Source of the DNA: an uncultured Eubacteriales bacterium
Lineage (GTDB): Bacteria > Bacillota > Clostridia > Oscillospirales > Acutalibacteraceae
NCBI GenBank assembly: GCA_900315085.1
Contig: OMXW01000005.1
Location: 1 to 35,380, forward strand
Direction: 5' to 3'
DNA length: 35,380 bases
Shown piece after piece: positions 7,788-14,915 of the stretch (the stretch's first letter is position 1; each line of letters opens with the position of its first letter). A program made the position numbers and the translations under genes. The notes below the pieces were generated by a model. The model made no database searches. It was not told where the DNA came from and was given only the letters and a program-made list of their open reading frames with translations.

Positions 7788-10076
7788 TTAGTCGTTAAAG
7801 CCGCCGCCCGACGACGCCGAGAAGTTGAGCGTGATTACCGTTCCCGCGGCAACCTCCGCGTTCTCCTTTACGTCCTGAGAATTACACGTTCCGCCCGAGC
7901 TGACCGCGCCCTTGAAGCTTACGTTCAGTCCGTAGCTTGCCGCGAGGCTGTTTGCCTCAGATGCCGTGCTTCCGACAAAGTTTGGTACGGTCACCTTTGT
8001 TGAGTTCTTTGTTTCCTCGTCGGTATAGAGCACGATGCTTCCGCCCTTTGCAAGATTTGCAGATACGGGAGGGATCTGCGCGATCACCTTATCGCCCATG
8101 CCGTAAACGGTAGCGGTAAAGCCGTCCTTTTCTACCGCCGCCTGCGCCTCGCTGAGCTTCATGCCCGTGTAGTCGCCTGCAGTGGCGTCGAGGTACTGTT
8201 TTTCGTCCTCGCTGTAGTCGGTCTTGACCTCGAGGTACGGGAGCACCTCGGACATGATATTGATAAATACAGGTGAGGATACCTGCGAGCCGTAGTACGC
8301 GCCGCCGTCCGGGGTGTCGAAGAATACGAGCATCGCGATTTGCGGATCGTCCGCCGGAGCGTAGCCGCAGAATGAAGCGATGTAGTCCTCATCAAAGGAG
8401 CTCAGCTTCTTCTTCACGCCGATTTTCTCGGAGGTACCCGTCTTTCCGGCTACCTTGTAGCCTGCCACATAGCCTGCGGTCGCGCCTGCTGTCTGGGTGT
8501 TGTAGCCGAGGATCTCGTTCATTTTATCGGAGGTTTCCTTTGAGATAACCTGACGTTTTACTTTCTTTTCTACGTTTTTGATTACGTTGCCCTTGTTGTC
8601 GGTGATTTTCTGAACAACGTAGGGCTGGAGTACATAGCCTCCGTTTGAAACCGCCGCGCAGGCGGTGATCATGCTTACGGGGGTGATCTGGAAGTTCTGT
8701 CCGAAGGACGCAACCGCGAAGTCGACCTCGCTCATCTGTCCGTCCTCCCAGAAGGTATCGTCCGCTTCACCGGGGAGGTCGATTCCCGACTTCTCCGCAA
8801 AGCCGAAGCCTGCGTAGTAATCGCGGAATTTTTCAGCTCCCACAAGCTGGCCTATCTGGATAAACGCGGGGTTGCAGGAGTTGCAGATCGCCTGAACAAA
8901 GCTCTGCGTTCCGTGGCCGCCGGTGTCGTGGCAGTGGATAACGTCCTTGCCGAAGGTTACCGAGCCCGCGCAGAAGAACGAGCTTGAGTCGGTGATTTTG
9001 CCCTCCTCAAGAGCCATTGACGCCGTACACATCTTGAATACCGAACCCGGCATGTATGTATCAGCAACCGCTTTGTTTCGCCACATCGCCGAAAGCGCTT
9101 CGCTTTCAGCCGCCGCCTGTTCCTTTTCGGGGAGCTCTTTTATCTTTTTCTTGGTGTCCTCGGGGATCGTGTACGGGTCGTTAAGGTTGTAGCCGTTCGC
9201 GGTTACCATTGCCAGTATCGCGCCCGTGTTTACGTCCATTGCTATGCACACGCCGCGGTTGAGTACGTTGTTGTTAGCGATACCCTCCGCCATGTACTTT
9301 TCGCAGATGGACTGGATGTGCTCGTCGATCGTGAGGTAGATGTTGTTTCCGTCCTCGCTGTCAACGTTCTGCTCAAACTGGAACGGCATATTTGCTCCGC
9401 GCGCGTTGATTGCCGTTACGATTCGTCCCGGCTTGCCCGCGAGGTATTCGTCGTATTTGTACTCTACGCCTTCAAGTCCCTGTTCGTCCGCGCCCGTAAA
9501 GCCTATTACGCATGAGGCGAGCGAGTCGTGAGGGTAGTAGCGCTTGTAGTCGTCAAGCAGCGATATTACGTTGCCGCAGTCGTAATCCTTGCTCAGCTTA
9601 TCCTGAAGCTCGATTATCTTGTCGCGCTGCTCAACCTCGATTTTTCGCTTTACTACTACATAGTAGCTCTTTTCCTGAGTTTTCTCGAGCATGTTCTTGT
9701 AGTCAAGCTTGAGTATCTCAGACAAGCCCTTTGCGCATGCCTCGCGCTGCTTGTCGTTTTCAAAGTTGATCGGCGCCAGTACGACCTGCCACACCGACGC
9801 GCTTTCGGCGAGTACGGTGCCCTTTGAGTCGAAAATGGTGCCGCGCTTTGCGGTCAGGCTTGTGTCCCTAAGCTGCTGGCCGACCGCGCGTTCCTGCAGC
9901 TTGCTGCCGTCTACCAGCGTCAAAAACGCCAGACGCGACAAAGCAGCGCCGAATCCGATTATCAAAATTATGATGATCAGAACCGCCGACCGCTGACGTA
10001 ATCTTTGATTTGGCCCCTTTTCGGTATGCTTTTTCTTTGGGGCAGGCTTTTTTGCCTTGGTTTCCTTTTCAGCCAA
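7788..10076 (-). CDS. ftsI: Class B penicillin-binding protein with two PASTA domains (FtsI/Pbp2B type)
   Basis: This transpeptidase cross-links septal peptidoglycan as FtsW's partner. It has a basic cytoplasmic N-terminus, one membrane anchor (about residues 31-50), a PBP dimerisation domain and a transpeptidase domain. The active-site motifs are S345-VFK, S400-CN and K545-TG. Two PASTA domains follow (about 630-686 and 692-755), as in Pbp2B rather than the single PASTA of SpoVD. I chose TTG at 10076 (762 aa), which has GGGAG 7 nt upstream. The longer open frame reaching 10277 would translate the repeat element C2 and has no ribosome binding site. A sporulation-specific SpoVD role cannot be excluded. 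Confidence 0.92.
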   Translation of the reverse strand: MAEKETKAKKPAPKKKHTEKGPNQRLRQRSAVLIIIILIIGFGAALSRLAFLTLVDGSKLQERAVGQQLRDTSLTAKRGTIFDSKGTVLAESASVWQVVLAPINFENDKQREACAKGLSEILKLDYKNMLEKTQEKSYYVVVKRKIEVEQRDKIIELQDKLSKDYDCGNVISLLDDYKRYYPHDSLASCVIGFTGADEQGLEGVEYKYDEYLAGKPGRIVTAINARGANMPFQFEQNVDSEDGNNIYLTIDEHIQSICEKYMAEGIANNNVLNRGVCIAMDVNTGAILAMVTANGYNLNDPYTIPEDTKKKIKELPEKEQAAAESEALSAMWRNKAVADTYMPGSVFKMCTASMALEEGKITDSSSFFCAGSVTFGKDVIHCHDTGGHGTQSFVQAICNSCNPAFIQIGQLVGAEKFRDYYAGFGFAEKSGIDLPGEADDTFWEDGQMSEVDFAVASFGQNFQITPVSMITACAAVSNGGYVLQPYVVQKITDNKGNVIKNVEKKVKRQVISKETSDKMNEILGYNTQTAGATAGYVAGYKVAGKTGTSEKIGVKKKLSSFDEDYIASFCGYAPADDPQIAMLVFFDTPDGGAYYGSQVSSPVFINIMSEVLPYLEVKTDYSEDEKQYLDATAGDYTGMKLSEAQAAVEKDGFTATVYGMGDKVIAQIPPVSANLAKGGSIVLYTDEETKNSTKVTVPNFVGSTASEANSLAASYGLNVSFKGAVSSGGTCNSQDVKENAEVAAGTVITLNFSASSGGGFND

Positions 10077-10178
10077 ATTATGACTCCCTTTTAAATGTAA
10101 TTCCAGGTTATAGCGTTTAAACATTTCAGACCGCAAAATGACAAACGGTAAAATATTTGAGATATGAATTGAAACTTC

Positions 10179-10293
10179 GTAGGGGCGAACCCGCGTGTTC
10201 GCCCTTGAACCGACGTTTGCATCACGTCCGTTTTTTCTGCATAAACAAAGGTTTGCTCTGCGTTCTGTGGCGCACACATGGGTGCGCCGCTAC
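10179..10293. repeat. GTAGGG-headed inverted-repeat element C2
   Basis: This 115-bp element lies between ftsI and ftsL. Its ends are GTAGGGGCG and CGCCGCTAC, an imperfect inverted pair. Next to the left end is the palindrome GGGCGAAC-N6-GTTCGCCC. It carries the GACGT-N7-ACGTC-CG-TTTTTT core of C1, and its right end matches the right end of C3 almost base for base over about 35 bp. Confidence 0.8.
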
Positions 10294-10433
10294 GTATATT
10301 CAAAAACCTTACCTCAATCTTTAACGTTTTTCACAGTCAGAACGTTTACACGTTTTACAGACACAAATGAGAGTCAAGACTCAGTCTTAACTCTCATTCT
10401 TTTCATTACATTATTATTAAGTTGAAATGAATG

Positions 10434-10976
10434 TTATGACCAAAGATTGAATATTGATTCAAAGAATCTTGTGAAGATATTTCCGTTGTCGGCGGCTGAA
10501 ACCTCCGCCTTATCGCCTTCCTCAATAGCAACAAACTCTTTTTGAGCATTTGAGGCTTTGGTCATGCCAAGCGTCTCTGTTGCGTACTTTTCAATTTCAG
10601 CATTTGAGAGGTTGGCCTCAACTTTCATCTGGTTCTGAGTGTAAATGCTTTCGGTATCAGCCAGAGTAGCCTGAGCTGTGATGATGTCCTGATTAAGCTC
10701 GGTGAGCTGAACCTGACCTACAATAATTACGCCTATTACAAACGTTACGATTGCTGCCGATAATGTTCCGACCGCTATTTTTACGGGGTTGTGTCTGCGG
10801 CGTCTTATTTTGTTTAACTCCTGCTCGGGAAGCTCAACAACCTTATTCTTTTGTTTTTTTCTGCTTCTTTTTACCGGTTCATCGTCGTGCTTGCGCTTTG
10901 GAGCTGCGGATGAGTATGTAAGCTCATCATCAAACAGACTCAAATCATAAGCTGCGTTACGGTTTTCATATGCCAT
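10434..10976 (-). CDS. ftsL: FtsL-like divisome protein
   Basis: This is a bitopic membrane protein of 180 residues in the classical ftsL position between rsmH and the PBP gene. The N-terminus is highly basic (KRKHDDEPVKRSRKKQKNK), followed by one membrane helix (about 68-88). A short extracytoplasmic coiled-coil then runs through LTELNQDIITAQATLADTES and ends in the family-typical YATETLGMTKA. FtsL links DivIB and DivIC and helps activate FtsW-PBP. Sequence conservation in this family is poor, so the call rests on topology and synteny. The ATG has AAGGTG about 6 nt upstream. Confidence 0.82.
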   Translation of the reverse strand: MAYENRNAAYDLSLFDDELTYSSAAPKRKHDDEPVKRSRKKQKNKVVELPEQELNKIRRRRHNPVKIAVGTLSAAIVTFVIGVIIVGQVQLTELNQDIITAQATLADTESIYTQNQMKVEANLSNAEIEKYATETLGMTKASNAQKEFVAIEEGDKAEVSAADNGNIFTRFFESIFNLWS

Positions 10977-11247
10977 GTTTGCACCTTGGCCTTTCTTTAT
11001 ACAAAATTTTCATAAAACACACGGATTACTTTTTTCCGTAAAGTAAAAAAAGTTTCAAAATTTTAACAATTTATTTCAACTGTTATACACACAATCTGTC
11101 CGTTTTTACGGCTTTTTCGACACATTATCGAATATGTAGTTATTACAAAGTCTTTATACACAATTTATAGTGCAGTAATATTCTTTACAACTTTGTTATA
11201 ATTTTACTACAAGTTTCCTCGTTTGTCTATACCTGAGAAGAAATTTT
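10977..11247 (-). promoter_or_regulatory. AT-rich 271-bp rsmH-ftsL spacer with two DnaA-box matches
   Basis: This gap is unusually long for the dcw cluster and has no ORF and no dispersed repeat. TTATACACA, a known functional variant of the DnaA box, occurs twice on the plus strand at 11083-11091 and 11154-11162, 71 bp apart. I see no convincing -35/-10 pair; TTGTAA with TATAAA at a 15-bp spacing is the best minus-strand candidate and is weak. Confidence 0.4.
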
Positions 11248-12171
11248 TTAAATTTTTTCGCAGATTCTCAACTTTGCACTCCTTGCCCTTGGGTTTTGGG
11301 TCAATTCTGTTTCATTTGCACAAACGGGTTTTCGGTTCACCAAACGCGCTTTCGGCTTGTTTCCGCACACGCAAACGGGGAAGTCTTTCGGGCATGTACA
11401 GCCCTGACACCAGCCCGCCATTTTCTGCTTTACTATCCTGTCCTCAAGCGAATGGAAGGTGATCACAGCGAGCCTTCCGCCCTTTGAAAGCATTGAAAAC
11501 GCGTCGTCAAGTCCCTTTTCAAGCACTGTAAGCTCGTCGTTTACCGCTATGCGTATCGCCTGAAAGGTCTTTCGCGCGGGGTGGCCGTCGCGTCTTACCT
11601 TCTGCGGCACGTTTGCCTTTACTATTTCCGCAAGCTCAAGCGTTGTTGTGATAGGCTTTTGCTCGCGCTGCGCAACTATCGCTCTTGCAATTGAGTTGGC
11701 GTATTTTTCCTCGCCGTACTCAAAGATTATCTTGCGCAGATCCTCAAACGGGAGCGTATTGACAAGCTCCTCCGCGGTTATTCCGCTCTGGCTCATTCTC
11801 ATATCGAGCGGAGCCTCCTCGTGGAAGGAGAACCCGCGCGACGCGGTATCGAGCTGGTGGGATGACACGCCGATATCAAACAGCGCGCCGTCGATTCTGC
11901 CCACTCCCCTGAGCTCAAGCAAGTCCTTCATATTTCCGAAGTTGCCCATAACTATTATGGAGTTCTCATTCTTCTTGAACTTTTCGGTCAGGGTAGAAAT
12001 TGCGTCGGGGTCCTGGTCGATCGAAATAAGCTTGCCCGTTGTAAGGTGCTTCAAAATTTCGCCGCTGTGGCCTCCGCCCCCCGCGGTGCAGTCAACATAT
12101 ATTCCGTTTTCTTTTATATCAAGTCCCGTTATTGTCTCGTTAAGGAGAACGGGAATGTGTGCAAAGTCCAT
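11248..12171 (-). CDS. rsmH: 16S rRNA (cytosine1402-N4)-methyltransferase RsmH
   Basis: RsmH (MraW) uses SAM to N4-methylate C1402 in the decoding centre of 16S rRNA. The 307-residue protein opens with HIPVLLNETI and the SAM-binding motif DCTAGGGGHS. It includes the FDIGVSSHQLD segment and ends with the conserved SLEDRIVKQ block and a cysteine-bearing region. It starts 10 bp after the mraZ stop, the standard mraZ-rsmH pairing, and is read from the mraZ promoter. Confidence 0.97.
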   Translation of the reverse strand: MDFAHIPVLLNETITGLDIKENGIYVDCTAGGGGHSGEILKHLTTGKLISIDQDPDAISTLTEKFKKNENSIIVMGNFGNMKDLLELRGVGRIDGALFDIGVSSHQLDTASRGFSFHEEAPLDMRMSQSGITAEELVNTLPFEDLRKIIFEYGEEKYANSIARAIVAQREQKPITTTLELAEIVKANVPQKVRRDGHPARKTFQAIRIAVNDELTVLEKGLDDAFSMLSKGGRLAVITFHSLEDRIVKQKMAGWCQGCTCPKDFPVCVCGNKPKARLVNRKPVCANETELTQNPRARSAKLRICEKI

Positions 12172-12181
12172 AGCGTCCTCC

Positions 12182-12601
12182 CTAAAGCGTGAGAAGTGCC
12201 AGCGCTTCGCTAATTACGTCGTTCTGCGAAGCCATGAAGCTGTCAAACTTCTTCTTGCTCCAGATTTCAAGGCGGGTATTCATTCCGATTACAAGAGCCT
12301 CTCCCTCAAGTCCTGCAAAATCACGCAGTGTCTGAGGTATGATCACCCTGCCCTGCGCGTTGGGCGTTACCTCCACGGCTGAAGCTGTAAAGACGTACTG
12401 CAGAGCCATAGCCTTATTGGCAGGCAATGCCTGGATTTTTTCGGAAATAGCGTTGAACTGCTCCTTTGACAGAACCTGAACACATTCATTTCCGAAGCCG
12501 CGCGCCAGATAAAAGCTTTCGCCCAGCTCTTCACGGAATTTGGCGGGCAAAACTATCCTGCCTTTTGCGTCAATTGAATGGTTTGACATACCTGAGAACA
12601 T
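12182..12601 (-). CDS. mraZ: Transcriptional regulator MraZ
   Basis: MraZ is an AbrB-fold DNA-binding protein that forms rings and represses its own dcw operon in several bacteria. The 139 residues contain two SpoVT/AbrB half-domains, each with the DxxGR motif: SIDAKGRIVLPAKFRE near the N-terminus and VTPNAQGRVIIPQTLRD near the middle. A GGGAGGTG sits just upstream of the ATG. It is the first gene of the cluster, behind a strong promoter and a run of 10-bp direct repeats that is a good candidate for its own operator. Confidence 0.97.
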   Translation of the reverse strand: MFSGMSNHSIDAKGRIVLPAKFREELGESFYLARGFGNECVQVLSKEQFNAISEKIQALPANKAMALQYVFTASAVEVTPNAQGRVIIPQTLRDFAGLEGEALVIGMNTRLEIWSKKKFDSFMASQNDVISEALALLTL

Positions 12602-12630
12602 TTGCCCACCTCCCTTTTTATTCGATAAAT

Positions 12631-12680
12631 GTCATTTTTGTGTCACCAAAGGTCATCTTTTGACACTTTCTGACACCATT
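12631..12680 (-). promoter_or_regulatory. Candidate MraZ operator: five 10-bp direct repeats
   Basis: On the minus strand five units follow one another at exact 10-bp steps: TGGTGTCAGA, AAGTGTCAAA, AGATGACCTT, TGGTGACACA and AAAATGACAT (core RRTGWCM). They begin about 10 bp downstream of the mraZ -10 box. Published MraZ sites are short direct repeats at roughly one helical turn, and the mycoplasma form AAAGTG(T/G) closely resembles the second unit. Confidence 0.65.
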
Positions 12681-12687
12681 TGGTAAT

Positions 12688-12716
12688 ATTATAACCGATA
12701 TACAAAGAAAAATCAA
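12688..12716 (-). promoter_or_regulatory. Sigma-A-type promoter of the dcw operon (mraZ)
   Basis: TTGATT (12711-12716) and TATAAT (12688-12693) are separated by 17 bp on the minus strand. The predicted start near 12681 falls at the edge of the repeated operator. Confidence 0.8.
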
Positions 12717-12753
12717 GACAAAGTTATCAATTTCTTTATTTTTTACGTTTTTC

Positions 12754-12844
12754 AAGTCGCGTACTTGACGTTTGATAGGATGGTGACGTCAGGTGTTTCG
12801 CGAGACAGAATAGAAATATCGGAAAATACGAGGGCAAAAGGAAC
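12754..12844. repeat. Family B repeat, copy B1
   Basis: This starts AAGTCGCGTACTTGACGTTTG, includes TTTCGCGAGACAGAATAG and ends near GAGGGCAAAAGGAAC. The AAGTCGCG end points toward mraZ. It shares long blocks with copies at 22290, 29468 and 30700 and has no ORF. Confidence 0.8.
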
Positions 12845-12859
12845 TACGTTTATCATTGC

Positions 12860-12954
12860 TGTCATTTCGAGCGAAGCCGAGAAATCCCCTAAATAGGGAG
12901 CCGACTTCTATTATAAGGGGATTTCTCCATGCGCTCCGCTTAGTCGAAATGACA
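12860..12954. repeat. Family A repeat, copy A4
   Basis: This 95-bp element runs from TGTCAT to ATGACA. The left arm is TGTCATTTCGAGCGAAGCC and the right arm, inverted, is the TGTCATTTCGACTAAGCGG type. The centre contains GCCGACTTCT, shared with A1, A2 and A5. Confidence 0.85.
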
Positions 12955-12964
12955 TTATTCAATT

Positions 12965-13046
12965 GTAGGGTACGGTCTTGACCGTACCGCAAGTTTCAAA
13001 CAAACCTATGATTCTCATATTCGGTTCGGTCAAGACCGAACCCTAC
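12965..13046. repeat. GTAGGG-headed element F1 with 25-bp inverted termini
   Basis: This 82-bp element has 25-bp inverted termini with two differences. Each terminus is itself a palindrome: TACGGTC-TT-GACCGTA on the left, and TTCGGTC-TT-GACCGAA on the inverted right end. The two differences between the ends are therefore paired changes inside a hairpin. Confidence 0.85.
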
Positions 13047-13081
13047 GGTTAATTTAATAACCATTACGCCCATATTAATAC

Positions 13082-13128
13082 AGTCGGGAAAACAGCGTTT
13101 TTATCAAACCGACATGTCTGCCCGACCA
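13082..13128. repeat. Family D repeat, copy D1
   Basis: This is a short element with ends AGTCGGGAAAACAG and GTCTGCCCGACC, homologous to D2 at 29766-29813. The outer stem is kept and the inner stem seen in D2 is degraded. Confidence 0.65.
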
Positions 13129-13151
13129 ACATTATTCGTTATTTTTCAATT

Positions 13152-13242
13152 GTAGGGGCTTGCATTGCAAGCCCGCGAACCGTATTATCCTATCAAACCC
13201 ATTTTACTTAGGAAAACAACATTTCCTATCAGCGGGCGACCA
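13152..13242. repeat. Partial GTAGGG-headed element
   Basis: GTAGGGG is followed by the palindrome GGGCTTGCA-T-TGCAAGCCC. A possible far end reads GCGGGCGACCAATCC near 13231-13246, but it is not a clean inverted copy, so the element looks degraded. It closes the repeat island (12754-13245) that separates the dcw promoter from the next operon. Confidence 0.55.
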
Positions 13243-13248
13243 ATCCAC

Positions 13249-13280
13249 TAAAAAAGGGAACAGCCGACCGGCTGTTCCCT
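13249..13280 (-). terminator. Intrinsic terminator after the rsmD-coaD-coiled-coil operon
   Basis: An 11-bp perfect stem (AGGGAACAGCC / GGCTGTTCCCT) with a 4-nt loop is followed on the minus strand by a run of about six T, 18 nt past the stop codon at 13299. Confidence 0.9.
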
Positions 13281-13298
13281 GAACATACATATATATAA

Positions 13299-13760
13299 TT
13301 ATGACTTGCCCTTTTGTGAATTAAGGATATTGGAGCGGGTTTTCTTAACCTCGCCGAGCTGTGAAGCCAGACTTTCCTCTGTGCGCTTCATGATGCTGTC
13401 AACGTATACGTTGGCGGCTTTTCTGATTTCGGCTGACTTCTGCTTTGCGTCGTCAACGATCTCCTTAGCCTTTGCCTGCGCCTCGCGGACGATCTCGTTC
13501 TGGTTGAGCATTACCTTTTTGCGCTCCTCGGCAGAACGGATGATGTTCTCGGACTCGCGGTTAGCCTCGGCAAGGATCTGCTTTCTGTCGGAAACGATGT
13601 TTTTTGCCTGTCTTACCTCTGCTGGCATTGAATCCTGGATCTGGTCGATGATGTCATAGACCTCATCGCTGTTTACCATTACCTTGCCGCCCGAAAAAGG
13701 AACAGCCTTTGCGTCATTTATTAAATCCTGAAGCTGTAAAATTAAATCGTCAACTTTCAT
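13299..13760 (-). CDS. Conserved coiled-coil protein linked to coaD, function unknown
   Basis: This is a 153-residue soluble protein, mostly one long charged helix (about 45-150) rich in Lys, Glu, Ala and Arg. It has repeated AKEIVDDAKQKSAEI-type heptads like the ATP synthase b-subunit stalk or DivIVA. There is no membrane segment and no nucleotide-binding motif. The N-terminus has a conserved-looking segment, VPFSGGKVMVNSDEVYDII. Similar proteins follow coaD in many Clostridia and are often labelled ATPase without support. I chose ATG at 13760 because AGGAG lies 8 nt upstream; a GTG at 13769 is too close to it. It is cotranscribed with coaD and ends at a strong terminator. Confidence 0.8.
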   Translation of the reverse strand: MKVDDLILQLQDLINDAKAVPFSGGKVMVNSDEVYDIIDQIQDSMPAEVRQAKNIVSDRKQILAEANRESENIIRSAEERKKVMLNQNEIVREAQAKAKEIVDDAKQKSAEIRKAANVYVDSIMKRTEESLASQLGEVKKTRSNILNSQKGKS

Positions 13761-13796
13761 TTCTTCCACTCCTGTTATTATTTTATGTTAATTTGA

Positions 13797-14294
13797 TTAT
13801 TTGCCGTTTGTCTCCCTCAGCCTTGCCACAATTCTGTCGTGCACGCAGGCAGGTACAAAATTGCTTATGTCTCCGCCGTATCTTCCGATTTCACGAACCA
13901 TGCTTGAGCTCAGGTACATTGAGTCGGAGTCGGCTGTGAGGAATATTGTTTCAAGCTGGGGATAAAGCTTTTTGTTTGCTATTGCCATCTGAAACTCATA
14001 CTCAAAGTCGCTTACGGCGCGCAGCCCCTTTACTATAGCGTCTATATTGTTCTTCCGGCAATACTCTGCGAGCAGTCCCTCAAAGCTTACTACCTGAACG
14101 TTGTCAAGCTCCCTGACCGCCTCGCGCATAAGCTCCATTCGCTCCTCAATTGAAAAGCTTGGGTTCTTTGAGGAATTTACCAGAGCCGCTACATACACGC
14201 AGTCAAACATCTTTGAAGCGCGGGTTATTATATCAAGATGTCCGAGCGTTACGGGATCAAAGCTGCCCGGGCAGATTACCTTCTTTTTATTCAT
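13797..14294 (-). CDS. coaD: Phosphopantetheine adenylyltransferase CoaD
   Basis: CoaD transfers AMP from ATP to 4'-phosphopantetheine, the fourth step of coenzyme A synthesis. The 165 residues fit the family. The nucleotidyltransferase motif PGSFDPVTLGHLDII (TxGH at 16-19) and the C-terminal YLSSSMVREIGRYGGDIS are intact. Its ATG overlaps the rsmD stop by 4 bp (ATGA), indicating translational coupling, and the coiled-coil gene follows 36 bp later. Confidence 0.97.
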   Translation of the reverse strand: MNKKKVICPGSFDPVTLGHLDIITRASKMFDCVYVAALVNSSKNPSFSIEERMELMREAVRELDNVQVVSFEGLLAEYCRKNNIDAIVKGLRAVSDFEYEFQMAIANKKLYPQLETIFLTADSDSMYLSSSMVREIGRYGGDISNFVPACVHDRIVARLRETNGK

Positions 14295-14839
14295 TTTACG
14301 AAGTCCTTATGTCTGAATGTGGTTATTTTTATTTTACCATAGCGATACTGTCTGTCAAGTACAAATTCGCCGTAATTCGATAAAATTTCTTCATTGAGCG
14401 GATTTTCCGCAATGATAACGCCTGTGTCGTTCATACATTCGCACACTCTTTCAAGCGCGTCCTGCAAAACTCCCGTTGAGTAGGGCGGGTCAAGAAACGC
14501 GATGTCGAACCGGCGCGGACACATCGACAAAAAGCTTCTGTAATCGGTCTGAAAAACCTTGGCTCGCTGTTCAAGCTTTGTGGTTTTGAGGTTGCGCTTT
14601 ACCGTTTCAACCGATTTCTTTGAGTTGTCGGCAAAGTACGCGCAGTCCGCTCCGCGGCTCAAAGCCTCTATTCCCATTTGTCCCGAACCCGCGAAAAGAT
14701 CGAGAAACGCTCTTCCCTCGGTTTCAAACTGTATGATTGAGAAAACTGCTTCTTTTACACGGTCGGTGGTGGGACGGACGTCCTCGCCCTCGAGTGTTTC
14801 AAGTTTTCTTCCTCTTGCTGTTCCTGTAATAACACGCAT
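14291..14839 (-). CDS. rsmD: 16S rRNA (guanine966-N2)-methyltransferase RsmD
   Basis: RsmD uses SAM to methylate G966 of 16S rRNA. At 182 residues it is normal size. The N-terminus RVITGTARGRKLE, the SAM motif FLDLFAGSGQMGIEALSRGA and the catalytic DPPY (FLDPPYSTG) are all present. The rsmD-coaD pairing is widespread in Bacillota. It is the first gene of its operon, with a promoter in the 76-bp gap after uvrC. Confidence 0.96.
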   Translation of the reverse strand: MRVITGTARGRKLETLEGEDVRPTTDRVKEAVFSIIQFETEGRAFLDLFAGSGQMGIEALSRGADCAYFADNSKKSVETVKRNLKTTKLEQRAKVFQTDYRSFLSMCPRRFDIAFLDPPYSTGVLQDALERVCECMNDTGVIIAENPLNEEILSNYGEFVLDRQYRYGKIKITTFRHKDFVK

Positions 14840-14868
14840 AAGCTTCTTCCTTTACGCTATTGAATTAT

Positions 14869-14897
14869 AGTATAACACAGTTCAAAACATTTTACAA
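14869..14897 (-). promoter_or_regulatory. Candidate promoter for rsmD-coaD
   Basis: TTGTAA (14892-14897) and TATACT (14869-14874) are 17 bp apart on the minus strand, 30 bp upstream of the rsmD ATG. Confidence 0.5.
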
Positions 14898-14915
14898 CAA
14901 TATTTTATTAAAAAA

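Noticed and set aside
12754-13245. A small mobile gene or transposase remnant in the repeat island
   Set aside because: No frame longer than about 65 codons is present and none resembles a transposase; the DNA is explained by non-coding elements.
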